This document shows positions 10,257 to 20,953 of a stretch of 58,359 nucleotides of DNA, piece after piece (position 1 is the first letter of the stretch; each line of letters opens with the position of its first letter). A program made the translations under genes and the position numbers. This stretch comes from Candidatus Omnitrophota bacterium (GTDB lineage: Bacteria > Omnitrophota > Gorgyraeia > B26-G9): positions 1 to 58,359 of the forward strand of contig JAHJAO010000030.1 of NCBI GenBank assembly GCA_018813905.1, given 5' to 3'. The notes below the pieces were generated by a model. It made no database searches, was not told the DNA's origin, and saw nothing but the letters and a program-made list of their open reading frames with translations.

Positions 10257-12263
10257 ATGAATGCTTTTAAGCTTCATACAAAATTTAAGCCCCGTGGCGA
10301 CCAACCTCAGGCCATAAATAAACTTACCAAAACAATAAATAACGGCAACGCCTATCAGACCCTGCTCGGGGTTACGGGCAGCGGCAAAACATTTACCATG
10401 GCCTCGCTTATTGCCAACATTAACCGGCCGACACTTGTAATTTCGCACAACAAAACCTTAGCCGCCCAGCTTTATATGGAGTTCAAAGAATTTTTCCCGG
10501 AAAATGCGGTAGAATATTTTATAAGTTATTATGATTATTATCAGCCGGAAGCGTATATGCCGACAACGGACACCTATATCCAAAAGGATGCATCAATTAA
10601 TGAACGCATAAATCGGCTGAGGTTGTCGGCGACAACGTCGTTGATTAGTCGTAACGATGTGATCGTGGTTGCTAGTGTCTCCTGTATATATAATTTGGGT
10701 TCTCCGGACGAATATGCGCAAAAATTTATTCGCCTGGTCCGGGGCGGGAAGCTTGACCGGGACGAATTCATCAAAAAATTGATACAAATTCGCTATGAAC
10801 GCAATGACGTGGATTTTTCTCCGGGAAAATTTAAAACCCGTGGCGATACGGTAGAAGTCTTTCCGATGTATGCTGAAAATTCAATCAGGGTTGAATTCCT
10901 TGCGGATACCGTTGATAGAATAGCAATAGTCGATCCGCTGCTTTACAAAACTAAAGGTTTTAAAGAGGAAATTGCTATTTATCCGGCGCAGCATTTTCTA
11001 ACTAATGCCGACAACCTAGAAGACGCTATTTCTTCTATCCAGGAAGAACTAGAAGCCCGGTTAGCGCAGCTGCATCGCCGGGGCAAATTACTTGAAGCGC
11101 AACGCTTAAGGAGCAGGACGATGTATGATATCGAAATGCTGCGGGAAGTCGGATATTGCCACGGGATTGAAAATTATTCCCGGCATCTTAGCCGCCGTTT
11201 GCCGGGCAGTCGGCCATTTTGTCTTTTGGATTATTTTAGCGAAAATTTTTTTATGATTATTGATGAATCTCATGTGACTATTCCTCAAATCCGTGGCATG
11301 TATAACGGTGATCGTGCCCGAAAAGAAGTGCTGGTAGAATACGGTTTCCGTCTGCCGTCGTGCCTCGATAACCGGCCTTTAAAATTTGAGGAATTCCAAA
11401 CGCAGGCAAAACAAATACTTTTTGCTTCGGCTACACCCAGTGAATATGAGTTAAAAAATAGCAAGTATGTTGTCGAGCAGATAATCAGGCCCACCGGGCT
11501 TATTGACCCAAAGATTATCGTTCGGCCTACCCAAGACCAGGTGGACGATATAATCCGGAACGTTAAGGAACGCGCCGCTAAAAGTGAGCGGATACTGGTT
11601 ACTACTTTAACTAAGCGCATGGCCGAAGACCTGTGCCGGTATTTACAGGACGCAGGGTTGGCGGCGCAATATCTACATTCGGAAATAGAGGTATTAAAAC
11701 GGGTGGCGATATTGAACAATTTAAGAAAAAAGAAGTTTGATTGCCTGGTCGGCGTAAACCTCTTAAGGGAAGGCCTGGATTTGCCGGAGGTATCGCTGGT
11801 ATGCGTTTTGGATGCGGATAAGGAAGGGTTCCTGCGTTCGGCTACTTCTTTGATTCAGGTCGCGGGCCGGGCGGCCAGAAATATAAACGGGCAAGTTATT
11901 ATGTATGCGGATGAACTTACTTCATCCTTGAAGATCGCATTAGGGGAAACAGAGCGCCGGCGGAAAATTCAGCTTGAGTACAACCGCCGCCGTAAAATTA
12001 AACCGGCCGGCATCAAGAAAGCGATTAAAGACTGGGATGAACTTGAAGAACACTCAAAGGATTTTGTCGAAGATGTCGTATCGCGGGATTTCACCGATTA
12101 CGAGCGCATGGATGCGATCGATAAACTCAAGGCGCAAATGCTGCTTGCCGCTAAAAATTTACAGTTTGAAAAAGCGATAGTTTTACGCGATAAAATAGCC
12201 GCGTTAAAACAAGATGCAGGTCATGGAAACAAAAATTTTGAATTTGCTAAAAGAAAACAGTGA
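10257..12263 (+). CDS. uvrB: Excinuclease ABC subunit B
   Basis: LLGVTGSGKTFTMA, YYDYYQPEAYMPTTDTYIQKD, IDESHVTIPQIRGMYNGD, C-terminal UVR motif. Confidence 0.97.
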   Translation: MNAFKLHTKFKPRGDQPQAINKLTKTINNGNAYQTLLGVTGSGKTFTMASLIANINRPTLVISHNKTLAAQLYMEFKEFFPENAVEYFISYYDYYQPEAYMPTTDTYIQKDASINERINRLRLSATTSLISRNDVIVVASVSCIYNLGSPDEYAQKFIRLVRGGKLDRDEFIKKLIQIRYERNDVDFSPGKFKTRGDTVEVFPMYAENSIRVEFLADTVDRIAIVDPLLYKTKGFKEEIAIYPAQHFLTNADNLEDAISSIQEELEARLAQLHRRGKLLEAQRLRSRTMYDIEMLREVGYCHGIENYSRHLSRRLPGSRPFCLLDYFSENFFMIIDESHVTIPQIRGMYNGDRARKEVLVEYGFRLPSCLDNRPLKFEEFQTQAKQILFASATPSEYELKNSKYVVEQIIRPTGLIDPKIIVRPTQDQVDDIIRNVKERAAKSERILVTTLTKRMAEDLCRYLQDAGLAAQYLHSEIEVLKRVAILNNLRKKKFDCLVGVNLLREGLDLPEVSLVCVLDADKEGFLRSATSLIQVAGRAARNINGQVIMYADELTSSLKIALGETERRRKIQLEYNRRRKIKPAGIKKAIKDWDELEEHSKDFVEDVVSRDFTDYERMDAIDKLKAQMLLAAKNLQFEKAIVLRDKIAALKQDAGHGNKNFEFAKRKQ

Positions 12264-13182
12264 TTCATTTCTATCCGGCGAGGAAATATCACGCCAGTTG
12301 TATGTTTCCCGTACCGCTGTCTGGAAGCATATTCAGCATTTAAAAGACGCCGGATATGAAATTATTGCCCAGCCCCATTTAGGCTATCGGCTCCAAGCTG
12401 TTCCCGATAAAATGCTGCCGGATGAGATAGGGTATAATTTAAATACGAAAATTTTCGCTAAAAAAATAATTTCATTTTCCTCCACGACCTCGACCAATGA
12501 TGTTGCTTATAAGTTAGCCGAGCAGGGCCAAGATGAAGGTGCGCTGGTTGTGGCGGAAGAACAGTCCCGCGGACGGGGACGGATGGAGCGAAAATGGCTT
12601 TCCCCGCCGGGCGTGGGGATTTATGCCTCGTTGATTTTACGGCCGAAGATAACACCGATTGAGGCGGGAAAAATTACGTTGATGGGGGCGGTGAGTATCG
12701 CTAAAATAATAAGAAAGCTTTACGGAATAACGGCATTAATCAAGTGGCCGAACGATGTTTTTATTGAAAATGAAAAAATCTGTGGTATCCTGACAGAAAT
12801 GAACGCCGAGCAGGACTTGATTAAATTTGTAATCTTAGGTATGGGGGTGAACGTCAATAATGACGCCGCGCAAATACCTCCGGGTGCGACTTCACTTAAA
12901 ATACAGACGGGCCGGCAGATTAACCGTATCGAATTTTTCCAAAACGTATTAGAGGAACTTGAAGCCCATTACGTAAAAATAATCCAGCGTGAATTCGACT
13001 TTATAATTGACGAATGGAGGAATCTTTCTCTAACTTTAGGCCGGCGGGTGAAAATAAAAAGGGAAAGCAAAAATATCGAAGGCCAGGCCATGGATATAGA
13101 TGAGAACGGTGCGTTGATTATCCGCGACGATTTTGGCTTTTCGCATCACATCTTAAGCGGGGATGTGCAGATTGAGAGGTAA
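12223..13182 (+). CDS. birA: Biotin--[acetyl-CoA-carboxylase] ligase with N-terminal HTH
   Basis: VSRTAVWKHIQHLKDAGYEI HTH; GRGRMERKWLSPPG; IKWPNDV. Confidence 0.93.
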   Translation: METKILNLLKENSDSFLSGEEISRQLYVSRTAVWKHIQHLKDAGYEIIAQPHLGYRLQAVPDKMLPDEIGYNLNTKIFAKKIISFSSTTSTNDVAYKLAEQGQDEGALVVAEEQSRGRGRMERKWLSPPGVGIYASLILRPKITPIEAGKITLMGAVSIAKIIRKLYGITALIKWPNDVFIENEKICGILTEMNAEQDLIKFVILGMGVNVNNDAAQIPPGATSLKIQTGRQINRIEFFQNVLEELEAHYVKIIQREFDFIIDEWRNLSLTLGRRVKIKRESKNIEGQAMDIDENGALIIRDDFGFSHHILSGDVQIER

Positions 13183-13183
13183 A

Positions 13184-13951
13184 ATGTTATTGCTTATAGA
13201 CCTGGGAAATACCTGCATTAAAATCGGTTTTAAGGACAGAAGAGAAAATTACCGGCAATGGAACATGTCTTCGCTGCTGCTTAAAGATTTCCCCCGTTTT
13301 AAGGCCGGCATGAATAAGGGGAATAAAAAATTTAATATCAATAAAGTTGAAGTTATAGTTTACTGTTCGGTAGTCCCGGCTTTTGACAGTATTCTGGAAA
13401 ATTATTTAAAAATAATCTATCCAAAAACGAAAATTTTTAAGTTAGGTGACGATATCGATATTCCCGTAAAGAATTTATATTCTCATCCGAAACAGGTAGG
13501 TAAAGATCGCTTAGCTAATGCCGTGGCCGCAAAATATTTTTATAAATTGCCGGCGGTGATTGTTGATTTTGGAACAGCAATTACGATTGATGTAGTGTCC
13601 GGGGCGGGTGCATATCTGGGTGGTATTATTGTGCCGGGGATCGGAATGTCTTTGGCCGGTTTATACGAGAAAACAGCTTTGTTGCCTAAAATTGAACAAT
13701 GCCACCAACCGGCAAAAATTTTGGGCACAAACACCAAAAACTCAATTTTAAGCGGTATTTATTACGGTACCGGATTTCTAATTGATGGATTTATTAAGGC
13801 CTTTGAAACTATTGTAAAAAATAAGGCTACGGTCATTGCTACCGGCGGCAATCTTGATCTGGTTCGGACAATAAGTAAAAAGATTACGGATTTTGATTTG
13901 TATTTGACATTGAAAGGAATAGAAAAATCTTATTTAACCTCAAAAAAATAA
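13184..13951 (+). CDS. coaX: Type III pantothenate kinase
   Basis: LLIDLGNTCIKIGF, VGKDRLANAVAA, DFGTAITIDVV, GGIIVPGIGMS. Confidence 0.94.
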   Translation: MLLLIDLGNTCIKIGFKDRRENYRQWNMSSLLLKDFPRFKAGMNKGNKKFNINKVEVIVYCSVVPAFDSILENYLKIIYPKTKIFKLGDDIDIPVKNLYSHPKQVGKDRLANAVAAKYFYKLPAVIVDFGTAITIDVVSGAGAYLGGIIVPGIGMSLAGLYEKTALLPKIEQCHQPAKILGTNTKNSILSGIYYGTGFLIDGFIKAFETIVKNKATVIATGGNLDLVRTISKKITDFDLYLTLKGIEKSYLTSKK

Positions 13952-14066
13952 GATATTAACTAATTTCTGCCAAATATCTCCAATTTTCCCCTAGATTTAA
14001 CTACTTTTTTTTAAAAATAACACTTGATTAATGAAATCAATTGTGATAACTTAATATTTCTTAAAA

Positions 14067-14093
14067 TTAGCACTCCTCATTGCTGAGTGCTGA
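14067..14093 (+). promoter_or_regulatory. CIRCE element (HrcA operator) upstream of groES
   Basis: TTAGCACTC-CTCATTGCT-GAGTGCTGA, near-perfect match to TTAGCACTC-N9-GAGTGCTAA. Confidence 0.95.
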
Positions 14094-14127
14094 TAAAACA
14101 GAAAAATAAAAAGAAAGGAGGCGGATT

Positions 14128-14418
14128 ATGAAATTTAAACCATTAGGTGACCGCGTGCTGGTTGAAGTGCTTGAGCCGGAAGGAAAAACAAAAGGGGGTA
14201 TTGTTTTGCCGGATACCGCAAAGGAAAAGCCGCAGGAGGCAAAGATAATTGCTGTGGGGCAGGGCAAAGTTCTGGAAAGTGGCAAGGTTCAGGCGCCGGA
14301 GGTAAAAGTCGGCGACCGGGTAATCTTTGGGAAATATTCCGGGACTGCGGTAACGACCAAAGATGGCCAGGAGTATTTAATCCTGAGAGAAGAAGATATT
14401 TTAGCGATTGTTTCTTAA
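14128..14418 (+). CDS. groES: Co-chaperonin GroES
   Basis: [30 protein letters not shown]. Confidence 0.97.
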   Translation: MKFKPLGDRVLVEVLEPEGKTKGGIVLPDTAKEKPQEAKIIAVGQGKVLESGKVQAPEVKVGDRVIFGKYSGTAVTTKDGQEYLILREEDILAIVS

Positions 14419-14423
14419 ACTAA

Positions 14424-16088
<1,665 letters not shown>

Positions 16089-16118
16089 TACTGCCTGAAA
16101 TCGTAAAAGATAAGAGTT

Positions 16119-16153
16119 AAAAACCCGCAAGGTAAGTTGCCTTGCGGGTTTTT
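16119..16153 (+). terminator. Rho-independent terminator after groESL
   Basis: AAACCCGCAAGG-TAAGTTG-CCTTGCGGGTTTTT. Confidence 0.93.
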
Positions 16154-16159
16154 AATTAA

Positions 16160-16188
16160 TTGACACAAAAAAAATTTTGTGATATATT
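16160..16188 (+). promoter_or_regulatory. Putative sigma70-type promoter (TTGACA-N17-TATATT)
   Basis: -35 16160-16165, 17-nt spacer, -10 16183-16188, directly after the groEL terminator. Confidence 0.8.
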
Positions 16189-16276
16189 TAAAGCTCATAA
16201 CTGGTATTGATTTCAAGGTGTTTTGAAAAAAAGCGGTATATCTTTATAACACAAAAAAGGGGAGGATGCATAGGTA

Positions 16277-17437
16277 ATGGCGGAGTTTATTGGAAGAGAC
16301 CGAAAAGCAAGGCGTTGTTACGGATTTGACGAAGTTGCCTTGGTGCCCGGGATGGCTACTATAAATCCTAATGAGGTTGATACGAGTTTTGTCCTGGGGG
16401 ACAAGACCTATAAGGCGCCGATTTTAGCTGCGGCAATGGATGGGGTGGTGGATGTTGATTTCGCCGTGGAAATGGGCCGGCTGGGAGGGCTTGCGGTTTT
16501 AAATTTGGAAGGCGTACAGACGCGTTATGATAAGCCGGAGGAGGTCCTGGAAAGAATTGCAAAAGCTACTGCGGAAGAAGCGACGAAACTGGTCCAGGAT
16601 ATCTATAATGAACCGATAAAAGAAAAATTGATTGGCGTACGTATCCGGCAGATAAAAGAAAAAAAAGTTCCTTGCGTTGTCAGCTCTATACCGCAGCGGG
16701 CAGAGCATTTCGGCCAGATTGCCGAAGATGCCGGCGCGGATATTTTTGTGGTCCAGTCTACCGTTACTTCCGTAAGGCATATTTCAACGGAATATAAGGT
16801 TTTAGACCTGGCAAAATTTTGTAAAAAAATGAAAATACCCGTAATCATCGGTAATTGTGTGACCTACAATGTGGCGTTAGAGTTATTTGAAACCGGCGCC
16901 AGCGCTTTGCTTATTGGTATTGGCCCCGGGGCCGCGTGTACAACCCGGGGTGTTTTGGGTATTGGTGTGCCTCAGGTTACCGCAACTTGTGATGCCGCGG
17001 CGGCCAGAGACTTTTATCATAAAAAAACGGGTAAATATATCCCGATTATAACGGACGGCGGAATGCGTACGGGCGGCGATATCTGTAAGGCATTTGCTTG
17101 CGGTGCGGATGCGGTTATGGTCGGATCAGCCTTTGCCCGGGCTAAAGAAGCTCCGGGACGGGGATATCATTGGGGGATGGCGACGCCGCACGCCAATTTG
17201 CCTCGTGGAACGAGAATTTTTGTGGGAACCACAGCCGCTTTAGAAGAGATTTTATTTGGTCCGGCAAGATTGGATGACGGTTCGCAAAATCTGGTAGGTG
17301 CGTTAGGGCTTTCCATGGGGTCGGTCGGTGCGAAAACGATAAAAGAGATGCATCTGACGGAACTTATTATTGCGCCATCTATCCAAACCGAAGGCAAGAT
17401 TTTTCAGCAAGTGCAGCGTGTGGGCATGGGCAAATAA
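16277..17437 (+). CDS. guaB3: GuaB3-type IMP dehydrogenase family protein (no CBS domains)
   Basis: GIGPGAACTTRGVLGIGVPQVTA active-site loop, short protein without CBS insertion. Confidence 0.85.
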   Translation: MAEFIGRDRKARRCYGFDEVALVPGMATINPNEVDTSFVLGDKTYKAPILAAAMDGVVDVDFAVEMGRLGGLAVLNLEGVQTRYDKPEEVLERIAKATAEEATKLVQDIYNEPIKEKLIGVRIRQIKEKKVPCVVSSIPQRAEHFGQIAEDAGADIFVVQSTVTSVRHISTEYKVLDLAKFCKKMKIPVIIGNCVTYNVALELFETGASALLIGIGPGAACTTRGVLGIGVPQVTATCDAAAARDFYHKKTGKYIPIITDGGMRTGGDICKAFACGADAVMVGSAFARAKEAPGRGYHWGMATPHANLPRGTRIFVGTTAALEEILFGPARLDDGSQNLVGALGLSMGSVGAKTIKEMHLTELIIAPSIQTEGKIFQQVQRVGMGK

Positions 17438-17484
17438 TACCCCTGGGCAATAAATAAAACCATATCCAAATACATTAACCTGAG

Positions 17485-19254
17485 ATGAAGATAAAAAGAA
17501 CGCATCATTGCGCCGAGTTAAATATTAACGATGAAGGCAAGAATGTCCTGCTTTGCGGCTGGGTGCATACGCGCCGTGATCACGGGGGCTTGATTTTTAT
17601 CGACTTAAGGGACCGCGCCGGCCTTACCCAGGTTGTTTTTAATCCTGAAAATAGTACGGCGGTCCATGAACAAGCGCAGCTTTTAAAAAATGAGTTTGTA
17701 ATTTGCGTGCAGGGCGTTGTGCGCAGAAGGCCCCCGGGCACGGAAAACAAAAAGGTTTCTACCGGAGAGATTGAACTGGTGTGTGAATCTCTGGAAATAT
17801 TAAATGCCGCGGCGGCTTTGCCTTTTGAAATAAATGATGATAAAGAAGTTAACGAGGATTTGCGTTTGTCTTACCGCTATTTGGATTTGCGCCGGCCGGG
17901 AATGAAGAAAAATTTAATTTTGCGGTCGAAAGTTTTTAAGATAATGCGGGATTTTTTAGATGAAAAAGGATTTTTAGAAATTGAAACGCCGATCTTGACT
18001 AAAAGCACGCCGGAAGGCGCGCGTGATTATCTTGTGCCCTCGCGCATAAATCACGGGCAATTTTATGCCCTGCCGCAATCACCGCAGTTATTTAAACAAA
18101 TATTAATGGTGGCCGGTTTTGATAAATATTATCAGATTGCGCGTTGTTTTCGCGACGAAGATCTGAGAAAAGACCGGCAGCCGGAATTTACGCAGCTGGA
18201 TATTGAAATGTCTTTTGTAGACGAAGAAGAAATTTTTACGTTAATAGAAGGGCTTTTTTTAAAAATCTTCAATGAGGTTTTAGGCCGAAAGTTAGAACGG
18301 CCCTTTAAACGTATGAGTTACGATGAAGCCTTAAACCGCTATGGCTCGGATAAACCGGACCTGCGCTGTGAGATCGAACTTAAAGAATTAAACAGTAAAT
18401 TAAGCGCTTGTAATTTCAAGGTATTTGAAAAAGCGATAAGCGCCGGCGGGGCGGTAATGGCTATAAAAGTTGACGGTGCGGCGGCTTTGTCTTTGAAAGA
18501 ACTGGAGCTTCTTACAGAACAATCTAAAGAATTGGGCGCCAAAGGGCTGGTTTGGATTAAGGTGTTGGCAGGCGACTATCAGTCGCCGGTTAAGAAACAC
18601 TTAGGGGATGAACTGTTAAAAAATATCGCGCAGCATTTACAAGCAAAGCCGGGAGATTTGCTGCTGATCGTGGCCGACACTAAAAAGATAGCTCGGAGCG
18701 TGTTAGGGCAGTTGCGTTTGGAATTGGCAGAAAAATTCGGCCTGCTCAAAAAAGACAGCTTTGAATTTGTCTGGGTTGTGGACTTCCCGTTATTCCAATA
18801 TAATGCGGAGGAAAAGCGCTGGGATTCTGAACATCATCCGTTTACCGCGCCGAAGGACGAAGATTTAAAATTTTTAGATTCAGCGCAAGATTTATCGCGC
18901 GTGCGTTCGCGGGCTTATGATTTGGTAGTCAACGGAGTGGAGTTGGGCAGCGGCAGTATTAGAATACATCGGCCTGAACTTCAAACAAAAATTTTTAAAA
19001 TCTTAGGATTAGGCGAAGAGGAGACGCAGTCCAAATTCGGATTTTTATTGGAAGCATTTAAATACGGCGCGCCGCCGCACGGAGGAATCGCTCCCGGCCT
19101 CGATAGATTGCTTACACTTTTGACCCAGAGTTCTAGTATTCGGGAAGTGATCGCCTTTCCCAAGAACCAGAAAGGGGTCTGCCCGATGACCCAGGCGCCC
19201 TCAGATGTTTCGGCACGGCAGTTAAAAGAACTGCATTTGACAATAAAAGAATGA
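17485..19254 (+). CDS. aspS: Aspartyl-tRNA synthetase (bacterial type with GAD domain)
   Basis: CGWVHTRRDHGGLIFIDLRDR, FRDEDLRKDRQPEFTQLDIEMSF, GGIAPGLDRL. Confidence 0.96.
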   Translation: MKIKRTHHCAELNINDEGKNVLLCGWVHTRRDHGGLIFIDLRDRAGLTQVVFNPENSTAVHEQAQLLKNEFVICVQGVVRRRPPGTENKKVSTGEIELVCESLEILNAAAALPFEINDDKEVNEDLRLSYRYLDLRRPGMKKNLILRSKVFKIMRDFLDEKGFLEIETPILTKSTPEGARDYLVPSRINHGQFYALPQSPQLFKQILMVAGFDKYYQIARCFRDEDLRKDRQPEFTQLDIEMSFVDEEEIFTLIEGLFLKIFNEVLGRKLERPFKRMSYDEALNRYGSDKPDLRCEIELKELNSKLSACNFKVFEKAISAGGAVMAIKVDGAAALSLKELELLTEQSKELGAKGLVWIKVLAGDYQSPVKKHLGDELLKNIAQHLQAKPGDLLLIVADTKKIARSVLGQLRLELAEKFGLLKKDSFEFVWVVDFPLFQYNAEEKRWDSEHHPFTAPKDEDLKFLDSAQDLSRVRSRAYDLVVNGVELGSGSIRIHRPELQTKIFKILGLGEEETQSKFGFLLEAFKYGAPPHGGIAPGLDRLLTLLTQSSSIREVIAFPKNQKGVCPMTQAPSDVSARQLKELHLTIKE

Positions 19255-19325
19255 TGAATTATAATAACGAAATCAAAGCTAACTATTTAAAATTGAAGAA
19301 GTAGAAGCGATGCAGGAGGTGAATT

Positions 19326-19946
19326 ATGCTTAGATTTGTATCTTTGATTGTGATAACCGCGATGGTAAGCGCGGGCCTGGTTGGTTGTGCAAAACGCATT
19401 GAAATAGTAACCATAGAAAAAGAGCGGATCGATCAGGATTTATCGAAAGGCAATAAGGGATTTTTAAAAGGAACGCCGCCGCAGCAAAAAGAACTGAAGG
19501 AGAGGGATACTAAACGCACCTATTATCAGGTTACGATAGAGATGCCGCCGTACGTGGAATGGAGAGACTATCCCAAGACCGTGGATGAAGAATTATGGGG
19601 AAATCGCGGCTATATCTATGGCGGGCCGCAAACGATAACGCCGCAGAAGGGTAAAAAAGAGGCGAAACAGGAAGAGAGCAGAAAAGAAGCTATCATTTTA
19701 CCAATGGAAGATGAACCGGCAGATTTAGAGGAGGATGTCGAGCTGATTATCTCGGAAGATATTCCCGCAACGGAGCCGGCTTATACCGAATATGTGGTGA
19801 AAAAGGGCGATACGTTAGGAAAAATTTCTCAAAAAGTGTATGGCACCTCAAAAAAATGGCAATTAATTTACAACACTAACCGAAATATAATAAAAGGACC
19901 GGACAAGATCTATCCGGGGCAAAAATTAAAAATCCCCCGCCAATAG
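19326..19946 (+). CDS. LysM-domain lipoprotein
   Basis: Signal peptide with lipobox-like LVGC; C-terminal YVVKKGDTLGKISQKVYGTSKKWQLIYNTN LysM. Confidence 0.85.
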   Translation: MLRFVSLIVITAMVSAGLVGCAKRIEIVTIEKERIDQDLSKGNKGFLKGTPPQQKELKERDTKRTYYQVTIEMPPYVEWRDYPKTVDEELWGNRGYIYGGPQTITPQKGKKEAKQEESRKEAIILPMEDEPADLEEDVELIISEDIPATEPAYTEYVVKKGDTLGKISQKVYGTSKKWQLIYNTNRNIIKGPDKIYPGQKLKIPRQ

Positions 19947-19975
19947 AATTATTATTTTGAATTGCCCGAGATATA

Positions 19976-20953
19976 ATGAAAAGATTAATAAAGCTGCATA
20001 ATAACGAGGAAGCAAATATATTATTTGGCAGACACGACGAAAATCTTAAAATTATAGAGCAAGTACTTACCGTCAAAATTATCGCCCGCGGCGGAAATCT
20101 TACCCTGCAAGGTAGTGAAAAAAAAGTAATATTAGCTGCGAAACTTATCCAGGAGCTTGTGGATGTCGTCCGTTCCGGAGGCAGTTTGAAAAGCCAGGAT
20201 TTGACTTATGCGTTGCGGGGGATAAAACAGGATGATAATCTCGATTTGCACGCAATATATTTAGACCGCATCGATGTAATGTCCCGGCGTCAATTTATTA
20301 CGCCAAAAACAAAACGTCAAAAAGAATATGTGGATGCGATGCGGCAATGCGACATTGTCTTTTGTATTGGCCCGGCGGGGACGGGTAAAACATATTTAGC
20401 CATGGCCATGGCTGTTTCCGCTCTAAAAAATCAACAGATCAGCCGAATAATCCTGTCCCGGCCCGCGGTAGAGGCGGGCGAAAGCTTGGGGTATCTGCCC
20501 GGGGATTTAAATGAAAAAATCGGGCCTTATCTTAGGCCGCTTTATGATGCCCTATATGATATGATGGAAGTGGACGATATCCAGCGTTATCTGGAAAAAG
20601 GGGTAATCGAAGTCGCACCTTTAGCTTATATGCGCGGCCGGACACTTAACGATTCCTTTATTATCTTAGATGAAGCGCAGAATTCTACGCCAGAGCAGAT
20701 GAAAATGTTTTTGACCAGACTTGGTTTTGATTCCAAGGCTTTGATCACCGGAGATATCACCCAGGTGGATTTGCCGACGCACCGGGCTTCCGGGTTAATT
20801 CAGGTGCAGTCGATTTTAAAAAATATCGAAGGTATCAAGTTTGTATATTTAAACGAATTGGATGTTGTGCGGCACGATTTAGTGCAGGATATTGTAAAGG
20901 CGTATGCAGATTATGGAACCAAAACAGGAAAAAAAAGCACCGGAAAAAACTAA
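19976..20953 (+). CDS. PhoH family ATPase
   Basis: FCIGPAGTGKTYLAMAMAV, SRPAVEAGESLGYLPGD, DEAQNSTPEQMKMFLTRLG. Confidence 0.95.
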   Translation: MKRLIKLHNNEEANILFGRHDENLKIIEQVLTVKIIARGGNLTLQGSEKKVILAAKLIQELVDVVRSGGSLKSQDLTYALRGIKQDDNLDLHAIYLDRIDVMSRRQFITPKTKRQKEYVDAMRQCDIVFCIGPAGTGKTYLAMAMAVSALKNQQISRIILSRPAVEAGESLGYLPGDLNEKIGPYLRPLYDALYDMMEVDDIQRYLEKGVIEVAPLAYMRGRTLNDSFIILDEAQNSTPEQMKMFLTRLGFDSKALITGDITQVDLPTHRASGLIQVQSILKNIEGIKFVYLNELDVVRHDLVQDIVKAYADYGTKTGKKSTGKN

